DNA from: Streptomyces spinoverrucosus
GTDB taxonomy: Bacteria; Actinomycetota; Actinomycetes; Streptomycetales; Streptomycetaceae
Length of the DNA: 40,765 bases
Direction: 5' to 3'
Assembly (NCBI RefSeq): GCF_006539505.1
Contig: NZ_BJND01000076.1
Location: 1 to 40,765 of the forward strand
Shown here: positions 19,157 to 26,800 of the stretch, piece after piece
Numbering within the stretch: the stretch's first letter is position 1
Layout: each line of letters begins with the position of its first letter
Program-made: the position numbers and the translations under genes
The notes under the pieces: model-generated
Told to the model about the DNA's origin: nothing
Seen by the model: the letters and a program-made list of their open reading frames with translations, nothing else
Database searches by the model: none

Positions 19157-19918
19157 ATGGGTGCGGGGCACGCCCACAAGCTCTACCGGCGGGCCTCGTC
19201 GCCCGTCCACGCCCTGCCGCCGCACACCAAGCTCGCCGCCACGTTCGCCTTCGTGGTGGTCGTGGTCTCCACACCGCGCGAGGCGATGTGGGCGTTCGGG
19301 ATGTACGCCGTACTGCTGGGCGTGGTGGCCGGGCTCGCGCGCGTTCCGTTCGGATTTCTGCTCAAACGGCTGCTGATCGAGGTGCCGTTCGTCGCGTTCG
19401 CGGTGCTGCTGCCGTTCGTGGCCGAGGGCGAGCGGGTCGAGGTGGCCGGCATCTCGCTGAGCGTCAGCGGACTGTGGGGCGCCTGGAACGTGCTCGCCAA
19501 GGGCACCCTGGGCGTCGCCGCGTCCGTCCTGCTGGCCGCCACCACCGAACTGCGCGAGCTGCTGCTCGGCCTGCAACGGCTGAAGCTGCCGCCGCTGCTG
19601 GTGCAGATCGCCTCCTTCATGATCCGGTACGGCGATGTCATCACCGACGAGATGCGGCGGATGCGGATCGCACGGGAGTCGCGCGGCTTCGAGGCACGCG
19701 GTCTGCGGCACTGGGGGGTGCTCGCCAAGTCGGCGGGGGCGCTGTTCATCCGCTCCTACGAGCGCGGCGAGCGCGTCCATCTGGCGATGGTGAGCCGGGG
19801 GTATGCCGGGGTCATGCCGGTGATCGACGAGGTGACCGCGTCCCGGGCGCAGTGGTCGTACGCCCTCGCCCTGCCGTGTGCCGCCCTGATCGTCTGTCTG
19901 CTGGGATGGATGCTGTGA
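19157..19918 (+). CDS. cbiQ: ECF nickel/cobalt transporter, transmembrane subunit CbiQ
   Basis: A 253-residue energy-coupling transmembrane (T) subunit with about five to six helices. The coupling helices carry the family's two A-R-G-like motifs, ARESRGF (about 173) and VSRGYAG (about 214), which dock on the ATPase. ATG at 19157 lies directly after the cbiM stop, and the gene ends overlapping the cbiO start. Confidence 0.92.
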   Translation: MGAGHAHKLYRRASSPVHALPPHTKLAATFAFVVVVVSTPREAMWAFGMYAVLLGVVAGLARVPFGFLLKRLLIEVPFVAFAVLLPFVAEGERVEVAGISLSVSGLWGAWNVLAKGTLGVAASVLLAATTELRELLLGLQRLKLPPLLVQIASFMIRYGDVITDEMRRMRIARESRGFEARGLRHWGVLAKSAGALFIRSYERGERVHLAMVSRGYAGVMPVIDEVTASRAQWSYALALPCAALIVCLLGWML

Positions 19919-20652
19919 CTGAAGCTTCCCTGGAGGTCTCCGGCCTCGCCTTCGCCTACCCCGACGGGCACCAGGCCCTGTTCGGCGTGGACTTCCGCAT
20001 CGAGCGCGGCGAGCGGGTCGCGCTGCTCGGGCCGAACGGTGCCGGGAAGACCACGCTGGTGCTGCACCTCAACGGCATCCTCGACGGCGGTACGGGCTCG
20101 GTGCGGGTCGCCGGGCTGCCCGTGGACCGGGCCCACATGGCCGAGATCCGGCGGAAGGTCGGCATCGTCTTCCAGGACCCCGACGACCAGCTCTTCATGC
20201 CGACCGTCCGCGAGGACGTGGCCTTCGGACCGGCGGCGGCCGGGCTGAAGGGGGCGGAGCTTCAGGCGCGGGTGGAGCGGGCGCTGGAGCGGGTCGGGAT
20301 GGCCGAGTTCCAGGACCGCCCGCCGCACCATCTGTCCTTCGGGCAGCGCCGCCGGGTGGCCGTGGCGACCGTGCTCGCCATGGAGCCGGAGATCCTCGTC
20401 CTGGACGAGCCGTCGTCCAACCTCGACCCCGCCTCGCGCCGCGAACTGGCCGACATCCTGCGCTCATTGGACGTCACGGTCCTCATGGTCACGCACGACC
20501 TGCCGTACGCCCTGGAGCTGTGCCCCCGCTCCCTCGTCCTCAGCGAGGGCGTCATCGCGGCGGACGGCAAGACGGCCGAGCTCCTGGCGAACGACGAGCT
20601 GATGCGCACCCACCGCCTGGAACTGCCGTTCGGCTTCGACCCGAGTCGCTGA
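19915..20652 (+). CDS. cbiO: ECF nickel/cobalt transporter, ATP-binding subunit CbiO
   Basis: A 245-residue ABC ATPase with Walker A GPNGAGKTTL (about residue 40), the Q-loop FQDPDDQLFMPTV, a signature region LSFGQRRRVAVA and Walker B ILVLDEPSSNLD, then H-loop VTHD. The signature reads LSFGQ rather than LSGGQ, a form common in CbiO. GTG start overlaps the cbiQ stop as GTGA. It powers metal uptake with CbiM and CbiQ. Confidence 0.94.
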   Translation: MTEASLEVSGLAFAYPDGHQALFGVDFRIERGERVALLGPNGAGKTTLVLHLNGILDGGTGSVRVAGLPVDRAHMAEIRRKVGIVFQDPDDQLFMPTVREDVAFGPAAAGLKGAELQARVERALERVGMAEFQDRPPHHLSFGQRRRVAVATVLAMEPEILVLDEPSSNLDPASRRELADILRSLDVTVLMVTHDLPYALELCPRSLVLSEGVIAADGKTAELLANDELMRTHRLELPFGFDPSR

Positions 20653-20658
20653 TCTCGG

Positions 20659-20687
20659 GTTACCGACGGTTTCTACCCCCTGGTAAC
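20659..20687. promoter_or_regulatory. Inverted repeat GTTACC-N17-GGTAAC upstream of ohr
   Basis: Perfect 6-base arms lie 7 bases after the cbiO stop, and further TACC/GGTA half-sites follow to 20711. It may be the cbiO terminator or an operator for ohr. No OhrR gene is next to it. Confidence 0.35.
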
Positions 20688-20742
20688 AACAGGCTCCCTA
20701 CCAGTCAGTACCTTGTCGAGCATGACCGACGAGGCCACCGCC

Positions 20743-21171
20743 ATGGACACCCGTCCGACGAAGATCATGTACGTCGCCGAGGCCACCGCGCACGGCGGCC
20801 GGGACGGCTATGTCACGAGCCAGGACGGGCAGATCGAGCTGAAGGTGGCGATGCCGCCGGAGCTGGGCGGCGACGGCAACGGCACCAACCCGGAGCAGCT
20901 GTTCGCGGCCGGCTACAGCACCTGCTTCCACAACGCCCTGATCCTGGTCGGCAACCGGTCCGGCTACGACCTGACCGGTTCCACGGTCGCCGCGAAGGTC
21001 GGCATCGGCCCCAACAAGCAGCGCGGCTACGGACTCGCGGTCGCCCTGAGCGTCTCGCTGCCGGTGCTGGACCCGGACATCGCGGCGAAGCTGGTCGACC
21101 AGGCCCACGAGGTGTGTCCGTACTCCAACGCCACCCGCGGCAACATCGACGTCACGATCCTGCTGGGTTAG
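20743..21171 (+). CDS. ohr: Organic hydroperoxide resistance protein, Ohr/OsmC family
   Basis: A 142-residue thiol peroxidase that reduces organic hydroperoxides. The two catalytic cysteines are in AGYSTCFHNAL (C61) and VCPYSNATRGNIDV (C125), with ATAHGGRDG near the N-terminus giving the conserved arginine. I prefer the ATG at 20743, with GAGG 8 bases upstream and the usual family length and numbering; an in-frame ATG at 20722 would add 7 residues. Confidence 0.93.
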   Translation: MDTRPTKIMYVAEATAHGGRDGYVTSQDGQIELKVAMPPELGGDGNGTNPEQLFAAGYSTCFHNALILVGNRSGYDLTGSTVAAKVGIGPNKQRGYGLAVALSVSLPVLDPDIAAKLVDQAHEVCPYSNATRGNIDVTILLG

Positions 21172-21237
21172 GAATCGCGGGCTGTCCGTGTGCGTTGCAT
21201 CCACTGTCGCGGTGAGTGGAGTGAACGGAGTACGGAC

Positions 21238-22401
21238 GTGGACGTGAACGGCGCAGTGGCCGAGGGCTTCGAGCCGGTCAGGGAAGCGTTCGTACGGAAC
21301 TTCGAGGTGCTCGGCGACCGGGGCGCCGCCGTGACCGTCTACCGGGACGGGCGCAAGGTCGTCGACCTGTGGGGCGGCACGAAGGACGTCGACGGTACGG
21401 CGCCTTGGGAGCACGGCACCGCGCAGATCGTGCGCTCGGCGACGAAGGGCGTCGCCGCGGCCGTAGTGCTGATGCTGCGTCAGCGGGGCGAGCTGGACCT
21501 GGACGCGCCGGTCGGGGAGCTGTGGCCGGAGTACAAGGCGGCGGGCAAGGAGCGGACCCTCGTACGGCATCTGCTCGCGCACCGGGCCGGGGTGCCCGTG
21601 CTGGACCGGCCGCTGACCGTTGCCGAGGCCGCCGACCCCGACCTCGGTGCCGCGGCGGTGGCGGCGCAGGCGCCGGTGTGGGAGCCGGGGAGTGCGCACG
21701 GGTATCACGCGCAGACGTACAGCTGGCTGGTCGGTGAGGTGGTACGGCGGGTCACCGGGCGTTCGGTCGGGCAGTGGATCGCCGACGAGATCGCCGGACC
21801 GCTCGGGGCAGACGTGTGGCTCGGGCTGCCGGAGGGTGAGACGGGGCGCGTGGGGCGAGTCGGCAAGGTGGAAGCCCCGGAGGCGGCGAACGGCCTGAGG
21901 ACGCGGCCCAAGCGGGCGGTGGCCGACGCGTACGCCGACCGGGACTCCCTCACCCGCCGCGCCTTCGGCGCGATATCCCCGACGCCGGACGAGAACGACC
22001 CGGTCTACCAGGCCGCCGCCCTGCCCGCCTCCAACGGCATCGCGACGGCGGACGGACTGGCCCGTTTCTACGCCTCGCTGATCGGCGAAGTGGACGGCGG
22101 GACACGGCTGTTCACGCCGGAGACGATGGAACTGGCGCGCGCGGAGCAGTCGGCGGGCCCGGACCGGGTGCTCGTCATCGGCACCCGCTTCGGGCTCGGC
22201 TACATGCTGCACGGCAGCGCGTCCCCGCTGCTGTCCGACGCCTCCTTCGGCCACCCGGGGCGCGGCGGCGCCCTCGGCTTCGCGGACCCCGAGTCGGGCA
22301 TCGCCTTCGGCTATGTCACCAACGGCTTCCGCAAGAGCGTGACGGCGGATCCCCGGGCACAGGCACTGGTGCGGGCGCTGCGGGGGGTGTTGGAGGCCTG
22401 A
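21238..22401 (+). CDS. Serine hydrolase of the beta-lactamase/class C esterase family
   Basis: A 387-residue protein of the EstB/class C beta-lactamase-like fold. The nucleophile motif is SATK (S67, K70), followed by YHAQTYSW for the tyrosine motif and a C-terminal GHPGRGG. There is no signal peptide, so a cytoplasmic esterase or peptidase is more likely than a secreted beta-lactamase. Substrate unknown. GTG at 21238 with GGAG about 6 bases upstream. It is the last core-type gene before the polyketide region. Confidence 0.88.
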   Translation: MDVNGAVAEGFEPVREAFVRNFEVLGDRGAAVTVYRDGRKVVDLWGGTKDVDGTAPWEHGTAQIVRSATKGVAAAVVLMLRQRGELDLDAPVGELWPEYKAAGKERTLVRHLLAHRAGVPVLDRPLTVAEAADPDLGAAAVAAQAPVWEPGSAHGYHAQTYSWLVGEVVRRVTGRSVGQWIADEIAGPLGADVWLGLPEGETGRVGRVGKVEAPEAANGLRTRPKRAVADAYADRDSLTRRAFGAISPTPDENDPVYQAAALPASNGIATADGLARFYASLIGEVDGGTRLFTPETMELARAEQSAGPDRVLVIGTRFGLGYMLHGSASPLLSDASFGHPGRGGALGFADPESGIAFGYVTNGFRKSVTADPRAQALVRALRGVLEA

Positions 22402-22454
22402 GGGGTCAGCTGGGCGCCTGAGGGTGTCTATTCAGCCTGAGGTTGTCTTTTAGA

Positions 22455-22704
22455 GGGCGTCGGCGAGGGCCCGGCGGTCCCAGGGGCGCGCCGCTGTCGT
22501 GCCAGCGGTCGGCGGTGAGCAGGCGCCCGGCGCTGAGCGGGGTGTGGGGTGTGGGGTGTGGGACACCTGAACGGGGCCCACCGGGCGTCGGCCAGGGCCC
22601 GGCGGTACCAGGCGGCGCGTGGCTGTCGTGCCAACGGCCGACGATCACCAGGCGAGCAGACGTCCGGCGCCGCGCGGGGTCTGGGACACCTGAACGGGCC
22701 TACC
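22455..22704. repeat. Two decayed tandem copies of the epimerase gene's 3' end
   Basis: Units starting GGGCGTCGG at 22455 and 22583 repeat the sequence at 22705, the C-terminal end of the epimerase gene (WYRRALTDAR). Each unit also contains a block like the RWYDTG region at 22806, but with about 60 bases missing between. Units are 128 and 122 bases; the longer has a GTGTGGG triplication. The intervening reading frame is shifted and stopped, so they are not coding. Region 22402-22699 holds nothing else that I recognise. Confidence 0.75.
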
Positions 22705-23665
22705 GGGCGTCGGTCAACGCCCGGCGGTACCAAGGGGCGCACTCCTTGAACGTCTCCGTGAAGGGGGGTCCCGGGTCGGTGTTCAGTAGGGACCACAGGG
22801 TGCCGGTGTCGTACCAGCGGTCGACGGTGACCAGGGCGAGTGGGCGGCGGGCGGCGGGGCCGTGGGTGTCGAGGCGGTGCAGGGCCTCGTTGAGGGTGAT
22901 CTCGCCTGTGGGCAGGGGGAGGTCCAGGGATTCGCAGACGGTCGTGATCAGGTCCCGCAGGGTTACGGGGTCGGGGTGCGCCGCGTGCAGGACTCGGCCC
23001 TCGGGCGGCGTCGGCTCTTGGGGGGCGAGGGTCAGTTCCGTGAGGGCGTGGGCGAGGACCGGCGCCGAGATCAGGGAGAGGCGGGCGCCCGCGCCGTCCA
23101 CCCAGTGGGGCAGGCGGCGCAGCAGCTGGACGAGGCCGGGTACGACCCAGGTGTCGCCCTCGCCGTAGACGAGGTACGGGCGTACGACGGTGCCGCCGGC
23201 GGCCAGGACCAGCCGTTCGCCGGCGAGGCGGGTCTCGCTGGTCGGAGAGACCGGCGTCTCGGGGATCCGGCCCTCGCGCTCGCCGCGGTGCGGTCCGTCG
23301 CCATACACGGCGGCGGTGCCGAGCTGCACGATCCGGTGTACGCCCGCCCTGGCGGCCTCGTCGAGCAGGGCGCGGGTGCCCTCCTCGTTGACGGTCCGGC
23401 ACTCCTCGGGGGTGCCGCCGATGCGGGCGGCCAGGTGCAGGACGGTGGTGACGCCTTCGCAGACGCCGTGCAGGGAAGCCGGGTCGGCGAGGTCGCCGTG
23501 CACGGTCTCCAGGTCGCCGCCGGGGGCGTCGGGGCCGGGGCGACGGTGGGTGAGCAGGCGGAGGGCGGGGCCGTCGGGGGTGGCGGACGCGGTGCGCAGG
23601 AGGGGAACGACGTGCGAGCCGATGAAACCGGTGCCGCCGGTCACCAGGATGCGTTCGGGGCTCAA
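22700..23665 (-). CDS. NAD-dependent epimerase/dehydratase-like protein with altered active site
   Basis: A 321-residue extended short-chain dehydrogenase-like protein. The dinucleotide loop is intact (VTGGTGFIGSHV, residues 8-19), and the TAAVYG and RPYLVYGEGD segments fit the family. The catalytic YxxxK is not visible: the expected position reads SPTSETRLAGE, with T142 and R146. It may bind NAD(P) without the usual chemistry, or use other residues. It lies beyond the hairpin that closes the polyketide operon, in the same direction. Its 3' end has been copied in decayed form at 22455-22704. A role in the pathway is possible but not shown. Confidence 0.82.
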   Translation of the reverse strand: MSPERILVTGGTGFIGSHVVPLLRTASATPDGPALRLLTHRRPGPDAPGGDLETVHGDLADPASLHGVCEGVTTVLHLAARIGGTPEECRTVNEEGTRALLDEAARAGVHRIVQLGTAAVYGDGPHRGEREGRIPETPVSPTSETRLAGERLVLAAGGTVVRPYLVYGEGDTWVVPGLVQLLRRLPHWVDGAGARLSLISAPVLAHALTELTLAPQEPTPPEGRVLHAAHPDPVTLRDLITTVCESLDLPLPTGEITLNEALHRLDTHGPAARRPLALVTVDRWYDTGTLWSLLNTDPGPPFTETFKECAPWYRRALTDAR

Positions 23666-23805
23666 GTGCGGCCTTCCGCCGGGGGGGGTCGGTGATCAGG
23701 TGGGTGATCGGACGTGTCGTGGCGTCACTTTTCTACACCAACGGTCCTGGCGGCAAGGGTCTTTGGGATCGGTTGGGTCGGTAGGTCGGGGCCGCAGGGG
23801 GCGGG

Positions 23806-23830
23806 GGGCGCCACCCCCTCGGTGGCGCCC
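23806..23830 (-). terminator. Strong hairpin at the end of the polyketide operon
   Basis: GGGCGCCACC-CCCTC-GGTGGCGCCC is a perfect 10-bp stem with a 5-base loop, 2 bases after the stop of the SnoaL-ACP gene. It separates the leftward operon from the epimerase gene. Confidence 0.75.
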
Positions 23831-23832
23831 GT

Positions 23833-24786
23833 CTACACGGAGGCCGTCGCGGCCTCCCGGCGGCGCTCGGCCCGGTCCGCGTGCGTGAGCAGGTCGTCGA
23901 GCGTGGCGGCGAGTTCGCTGACCGACTGCTCGCGCAGGAGGTGGTGGGTGGGTACCGGGATCCGCAGGGCGTTCTCCAGCTTGCGTTGGAAGGCCAGGGC
24001 GGTGAGGGAGTCGATGCCCTGGGCGTAGAGCGGGCGGTTGCGGTGGATGCGGTGGGCGGGCGGGACGTCGAGGTACGTCTCCAGGGTGCGGCAGACGAAC
24101 GCCTCGATGGCCCGCAGCCGGGCCTCGCCAGAGGCGGTGCGCAGGCTGCCGAGGTCCAGGGTGGCGGCCGGAGTTGCTGACACGGTGTCGTCCTTTCGGG
24201 ATGCGGGGTCGGCGGTCGGGCGCTGGGCGCGCGGGCGGGGCTGGGAGCTGCGCAGGGCGGCGGGTGCGGGGCCCGGGCGCGGTCCCGCGCCGTCGGACCA
24301 CACCAGGTGGAAACGCCAGCGGCTGATCCGCCAGCCGTCCGGGGTGCGTCGGGCCTCGCCCTCGCTGTAGCCGCCGATGTCGAAGCGGCCGCCGGGGTCG
24401 GGGCCGTCGTCGTGGTGGACGTGGGAGGCGAAGATGTGGACGCGGACCCGAGCCGTGTCGCCGTCCAGGGTGATCCCGTAGTTGGCGGCCAGGTGGTGGG
24501 TGCGGGCGAAGCGTGACTTCCGGTCGAAGTGGAAGGCGGCGGCGGTGTCCAGGCCGCGCACCGTGCCGACCGGGAACTCCAGTCGGCAGTCCTCGGTGAA
24601 GACCGTGCGGGGCCAGCCGTCGTCGTACCCGTGGGCGTCCTGGGCGTCGAGCAGGGTGACGTACCGGTCGACGAGTTCGGTGATCTCGGCCCGGTCGGCC
24701 AGTTCGCGCAACCGCTCCTTCAGGGCGTCGAGTTCGGCCCGCGGGAGGGTGACGGTGCCGGTCTGTTCGAGGTGCGGGGAGGTCAT
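23833..24786 (-). CDS. SnoaL-like (NTF2 fold) protein fused to an acyl carrier protein
   Basis: A 317-residue protein. Residues about 25-165 form a SnoaL-like NTF2 domain (ITELVDRYVTLLDAQD, HHLAANYGI, DGWRISRWRFH). Residues 166-200 are a Pro/Ala/Arg linker. Residues about 208-305 are a carrier domain with the phosphopantetheine serine in QGIDSLTAL (S260) and a helix-rich end resembling modular PKS ACPs more than type II ACPs. SnoaL folds in such clusters act as cyclases, hydroxylases or binding proteins. In-frame V202 is a GTG with AAAGGA 7 bases upstream, so a free ACP of 116 residues may also be made. Last gene of the operon. Confidence 0.85.
   Translation of the reverse strand: MTSPHLEQTGTVTLPRAELDALKERLRELADRAEITELVDRYVTLLDAQDAHGYDDGWPRTVFTEDCRLEFPVGTVRGLDTAAAFHFDRKSRFARTHHLAANYGITLDGDTARVRVHIFASHVHHDDGPDPGGRFDIGGYSEGEARRTPDGWRISRWRFHLVWSDGAGPRPGPAPAALRSSQPRPRAQRPTADPASRKDDTVSATPAATLDLGSLRTASGEARLRAIEAFVCRTLETYLDVPPAHRIHRNRPLYAQGIDSLTALAFQRKLENALRIPVPTHHLLREQSVSELAATLDDLLTHADRAERRREAATASV
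24184..24196 (-). promoter_or_regulatory. Internal ribosome-binding site for the free ACP
   Basis: The minus strand reads AAAGGA, 7 bases, GTG (24183), in frame within the SnoaL-ACP gene, exactly at the domain junction. It suggests a second product, 23833-24183. Confidence 0.55.
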
Positions 24787-24829
24787 GGGGAAGAAGCTCC
24801 GTTTCTACGATCGGATCGGCGGTTCGGCA

Positions 24830-24881
24830 GCGCCCTAAAGGGGCGCGGGGAACTGCGCGACCAGCCACGACGGCGCCGCAG
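24830..24881. repeat. Dispersed Streptomyces intergenic repeat, copy 2, with hairpin
   Basis: The core GGGGCGCGGGGAACTGCGCG is identical to the copy at 11339-11388 and is followed by ACCAGCCAC. A stem GCGCCC/GGGCGC (24830-24846) precedes it. It fills the 133-base gap between accE and the SnoaL-ACP gene and may interrupt read-through. Confidence 0.7.
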
Positions 24882-24919
24882 ACGATCGACGGCACCGCGC
24901 GGCACCTCCGGCAGAGCGC

Positions 24920-25150
24920 CTACGCCGCCCGGCTCCCCGAGACCCGCCACCCCCGTGGATCGCGGTGCGCCGGGACGCGTTCCGGACGGCGCCAGGTCGC
25001 CGTGGGGGTGGGGGCCTGGTCCTGCAGACCGGGGCCGAGGGCCGCGAGGGCGGCGGCGCGGGAGAGCAGCACGCTGGTCAGGGCGGCGAGTTCCGCCGGT
25101 GTGGCGGTGCCCTTGACGACCTTGATGACCAGCGCGTCCCCCGTGCTCAC
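24920..25150 (-). CDS. accE: Acyl-CoA carboxylase epsilon subunit
   Basis: A 76-residue protein of the actinobacterial AccE/PccE type, which binds and stimulates the carboxyltransferase subunit. Family pattern: IKVVKGTATPAELAAL at the N-terminus and W-R-P-E-R with a final DPRGWRVSG. The GTG at 25150 overlaps the stop of the carboxyltransferase gene as GTGA, so the two are translationally coupled. Confidence 0.88.
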   Translation of the reverse strand: MSTGDALVIKVVKGTATPAELAALTSVLLSRAAALAALGPGLQDQAPTPTATWRRPERVPAHRDPRGWRVSGSRAA

Positions 25151-26790
25151 TGCGGCGGATTGCCGTGCTTGCGGCACGGCAGGTCGGCGTGCTTGCTGCG
25201 CAGCATGGACAGGGCGCGGACCAGGGCCCCGCGGGTGTCCCGGGGGTCGATCACATCGTCGATCAGGCCGCGCTCGGCGGCGTAGTAGGGGTGCATCAGC
25301 TCCGCCTGGTACTCCTTGATCTTCTGGGCGCGGGTGGCGTCCGGGTCGGCGGAGGCGGCGATCTCCCGGCGGAAGATGACGTTCGCCGCGCCCTCCGCGC
25401 CCATCACCGCGATCTCGTTGGACGGCCAGGCCAGCGCCAGGTCGGTGCCGATGGACCGGGAGTCCATCACGATGTACGCGCCGCCGTACGCCTTGCGCAG
25501 CACCAGCGAGATCCGCGGCACCGTGGCGTTGCAGTACGCGTACAGCAGCTTGGCGCCGCGCCGGATGATCCCGTTGTGCTCCTGGTCGACGCCCGGCAGG
25601 AAGCCCGGTACGTCGATCAGCGTGATGATCGGGATGTTGAAGGCGTCGCAGAACTGCACGAACCGCGCCGCCTTTTCACTTGCGTCGATGTCGAGCACGC
25701 CGGCGTAGGAGGCCGGCTGGTTGGCGACGATGCCGACGACCTCGCCGTCCAGCCGGGACAGCGCGCAGACCACGTTGGTCGCCCAGCCCGGGTGGACCTC
25801 GAAGTAGTCGCCGTCGTCGACGATCTCCTCGATGACGGCCCGGATGTCGTACACCCGGCTGGGGTCCTCGGGCACCACGTCCAGCAGCCGGTCGGTGCGC
25901 CGGTCGGCCGGGTCGCCGCTCGGCGCTCTGGGCGGCAGGTCGCGGTTGTTGGACGGCAGCAGGGAGAGGAGGTGGCGCACGTCCTCCAGGCATGCGCGGA
26001 CATCGTCGTACGCGAAGTGGGCGACGCCGGAGGTGGTCGCGTGCACGTCGGCGCCGCCGAGGTCGTTCTGGGAGATCTCCTCGCCGGTGACGGCCTTGAC
26101 CACGTCAGGTCCGGTGATGAACATCTGGGCGATGTCGCGGACCATGAAGACGAAGTCGGTCAGGGCGGGGCTGTAGGCGGCGCCGCCCGCGCACGGGCCG
26201 AGCATCACGCTGATCTGCGGGATGACGCCGGACGCGCGCGTGTTGCGCTGGAAGATGCCGCCGTAGCCGGCGAGCGCGCTGACGCCCTCCTGGATCCGGG
26301 CGCCCGCGCCGTCGTTCAGCGACACCAGCGGCGCGCCCGCCGCCACCGCCATGTCCATGATCTTGTGGATCTTCTGGGCGTGGGCCTCGCCGAGCGCGCC
26401 GCCGAAGATGCGGAAGTCATGCGCGTAGACGAAGACCGTACGGCCGTGGACCGTGCCCCAGCCGGTGACCACACCGTCGGTGTAGGGACGTTTCTTCTCC
26501 AGCCCGAAGCCGGTGGCCCGGTGCCGGCGCAACATCTCGACCTCGGTGAACGACCCCTCGTCGAGCAGGAGTTCGATCCGCTCGTGGGCGGTGAGCTTGC
26601 CCTTGGCGTGCTGCCGCTCGGTGGCCAGCGGATCGCCGTGCCGGGCGGCCTGCTTGATCAGGCTCAGTTCCTCCAACCGTTCCGCGGCGCTCCACTGACC
26701 GCGGTGCTCACGGTCGTGCAGGCTCGGCCGGTCGGACCCCTGGTCGGACTTCTGATGGGAATTCTGGTCGGACTTCTGGTCGGTCGTCAT
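25147..26790 (-). CDS. Acyl-CoA carboxylase carboxyltransferase (beta) subunit
   Basis: A 547-residue crotonase-fold carboxyltransferase of the AccB/PccB family. Motifs include GKLTAHERIELLLD, GGALGEAHAQKIHKIMD, LNDGAGARIQEGV, GPCAGGAAYSPALTDF, and near the C-terminus KAYGGAYIVMDSRS. It moves carboxyl from biotin to acetyl- or propionyl-CoA, giving malonyl- or methylmalonyl-CoA. It would pair with the biotin-carrying subunit at 39904-40765 and accE. I chose the ATG at 26790; an earlier in-frame ATG at 26823 would overlap the PPTase gene. Residues 4-23 contain repeated KSDQ/SDQ units. Confidence 0.92.
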   Translation of the reverse strand: MTTDQKSDQNSHQKSDQGSDRPSLHDREHRGQWSAAERLEELSLIKQAARHGDPLATERQHAKGKLTAHERIELLLDEGSFTEVEMLRRHRATGFGLEKKRPYTDGVVTGWGTVHGRTVFVYAHDFRIFGGALGEAHAQKIHKIMDMAVAAGAPLVSLNDGAGARIQEGVSALAGYGGIFQRNTRASGVIPQISVMLGPCAGGAAYSPALTDFVFMVRDIAQMFITGPDVVKAVTGEEISQNDLGGADVHATTSGVAHFAYDDVRACLEDVRHLLSLLPSNNRDLPPRAPSGDPADRRTDRLLDVVPEDPSRVYDIRAVIEEIVDDGDYFEVHPGWATNVVCALSRLDGEVVGIVANQPASYAGVLDIDASEKAARFVQFCDAFNIPIITLIDVPGFLPGVDQEHNGIIRRGAKLLYAYCNATVPRISLVLRKAYGGAYIVMDSRSIGTDLALAWPSNEIAVMGAEGAANVIFRREIAASADPDATRAQKIKEYQAELMHPYYAAERGLIDDVIDPRDTRGALVRALSMLRSKHADLPCRKHGNPPQ

Positions 26791-26800
26791 TTGGTGGGTC

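Noticed and set aside
21238..22401. Secreted beta-lactamase as a resistance gene
   Set aside because: There is an SxxK motif but no signal peptide, and the sequence is closer to EstB-type esterases.
22406..22648. Small protein encoded in the repeat region after the hydrolase
   Set aside because: It is a shifted reading of the decayed epimerase 3' copies (RWHDS repeated twice), with no ribosome site.
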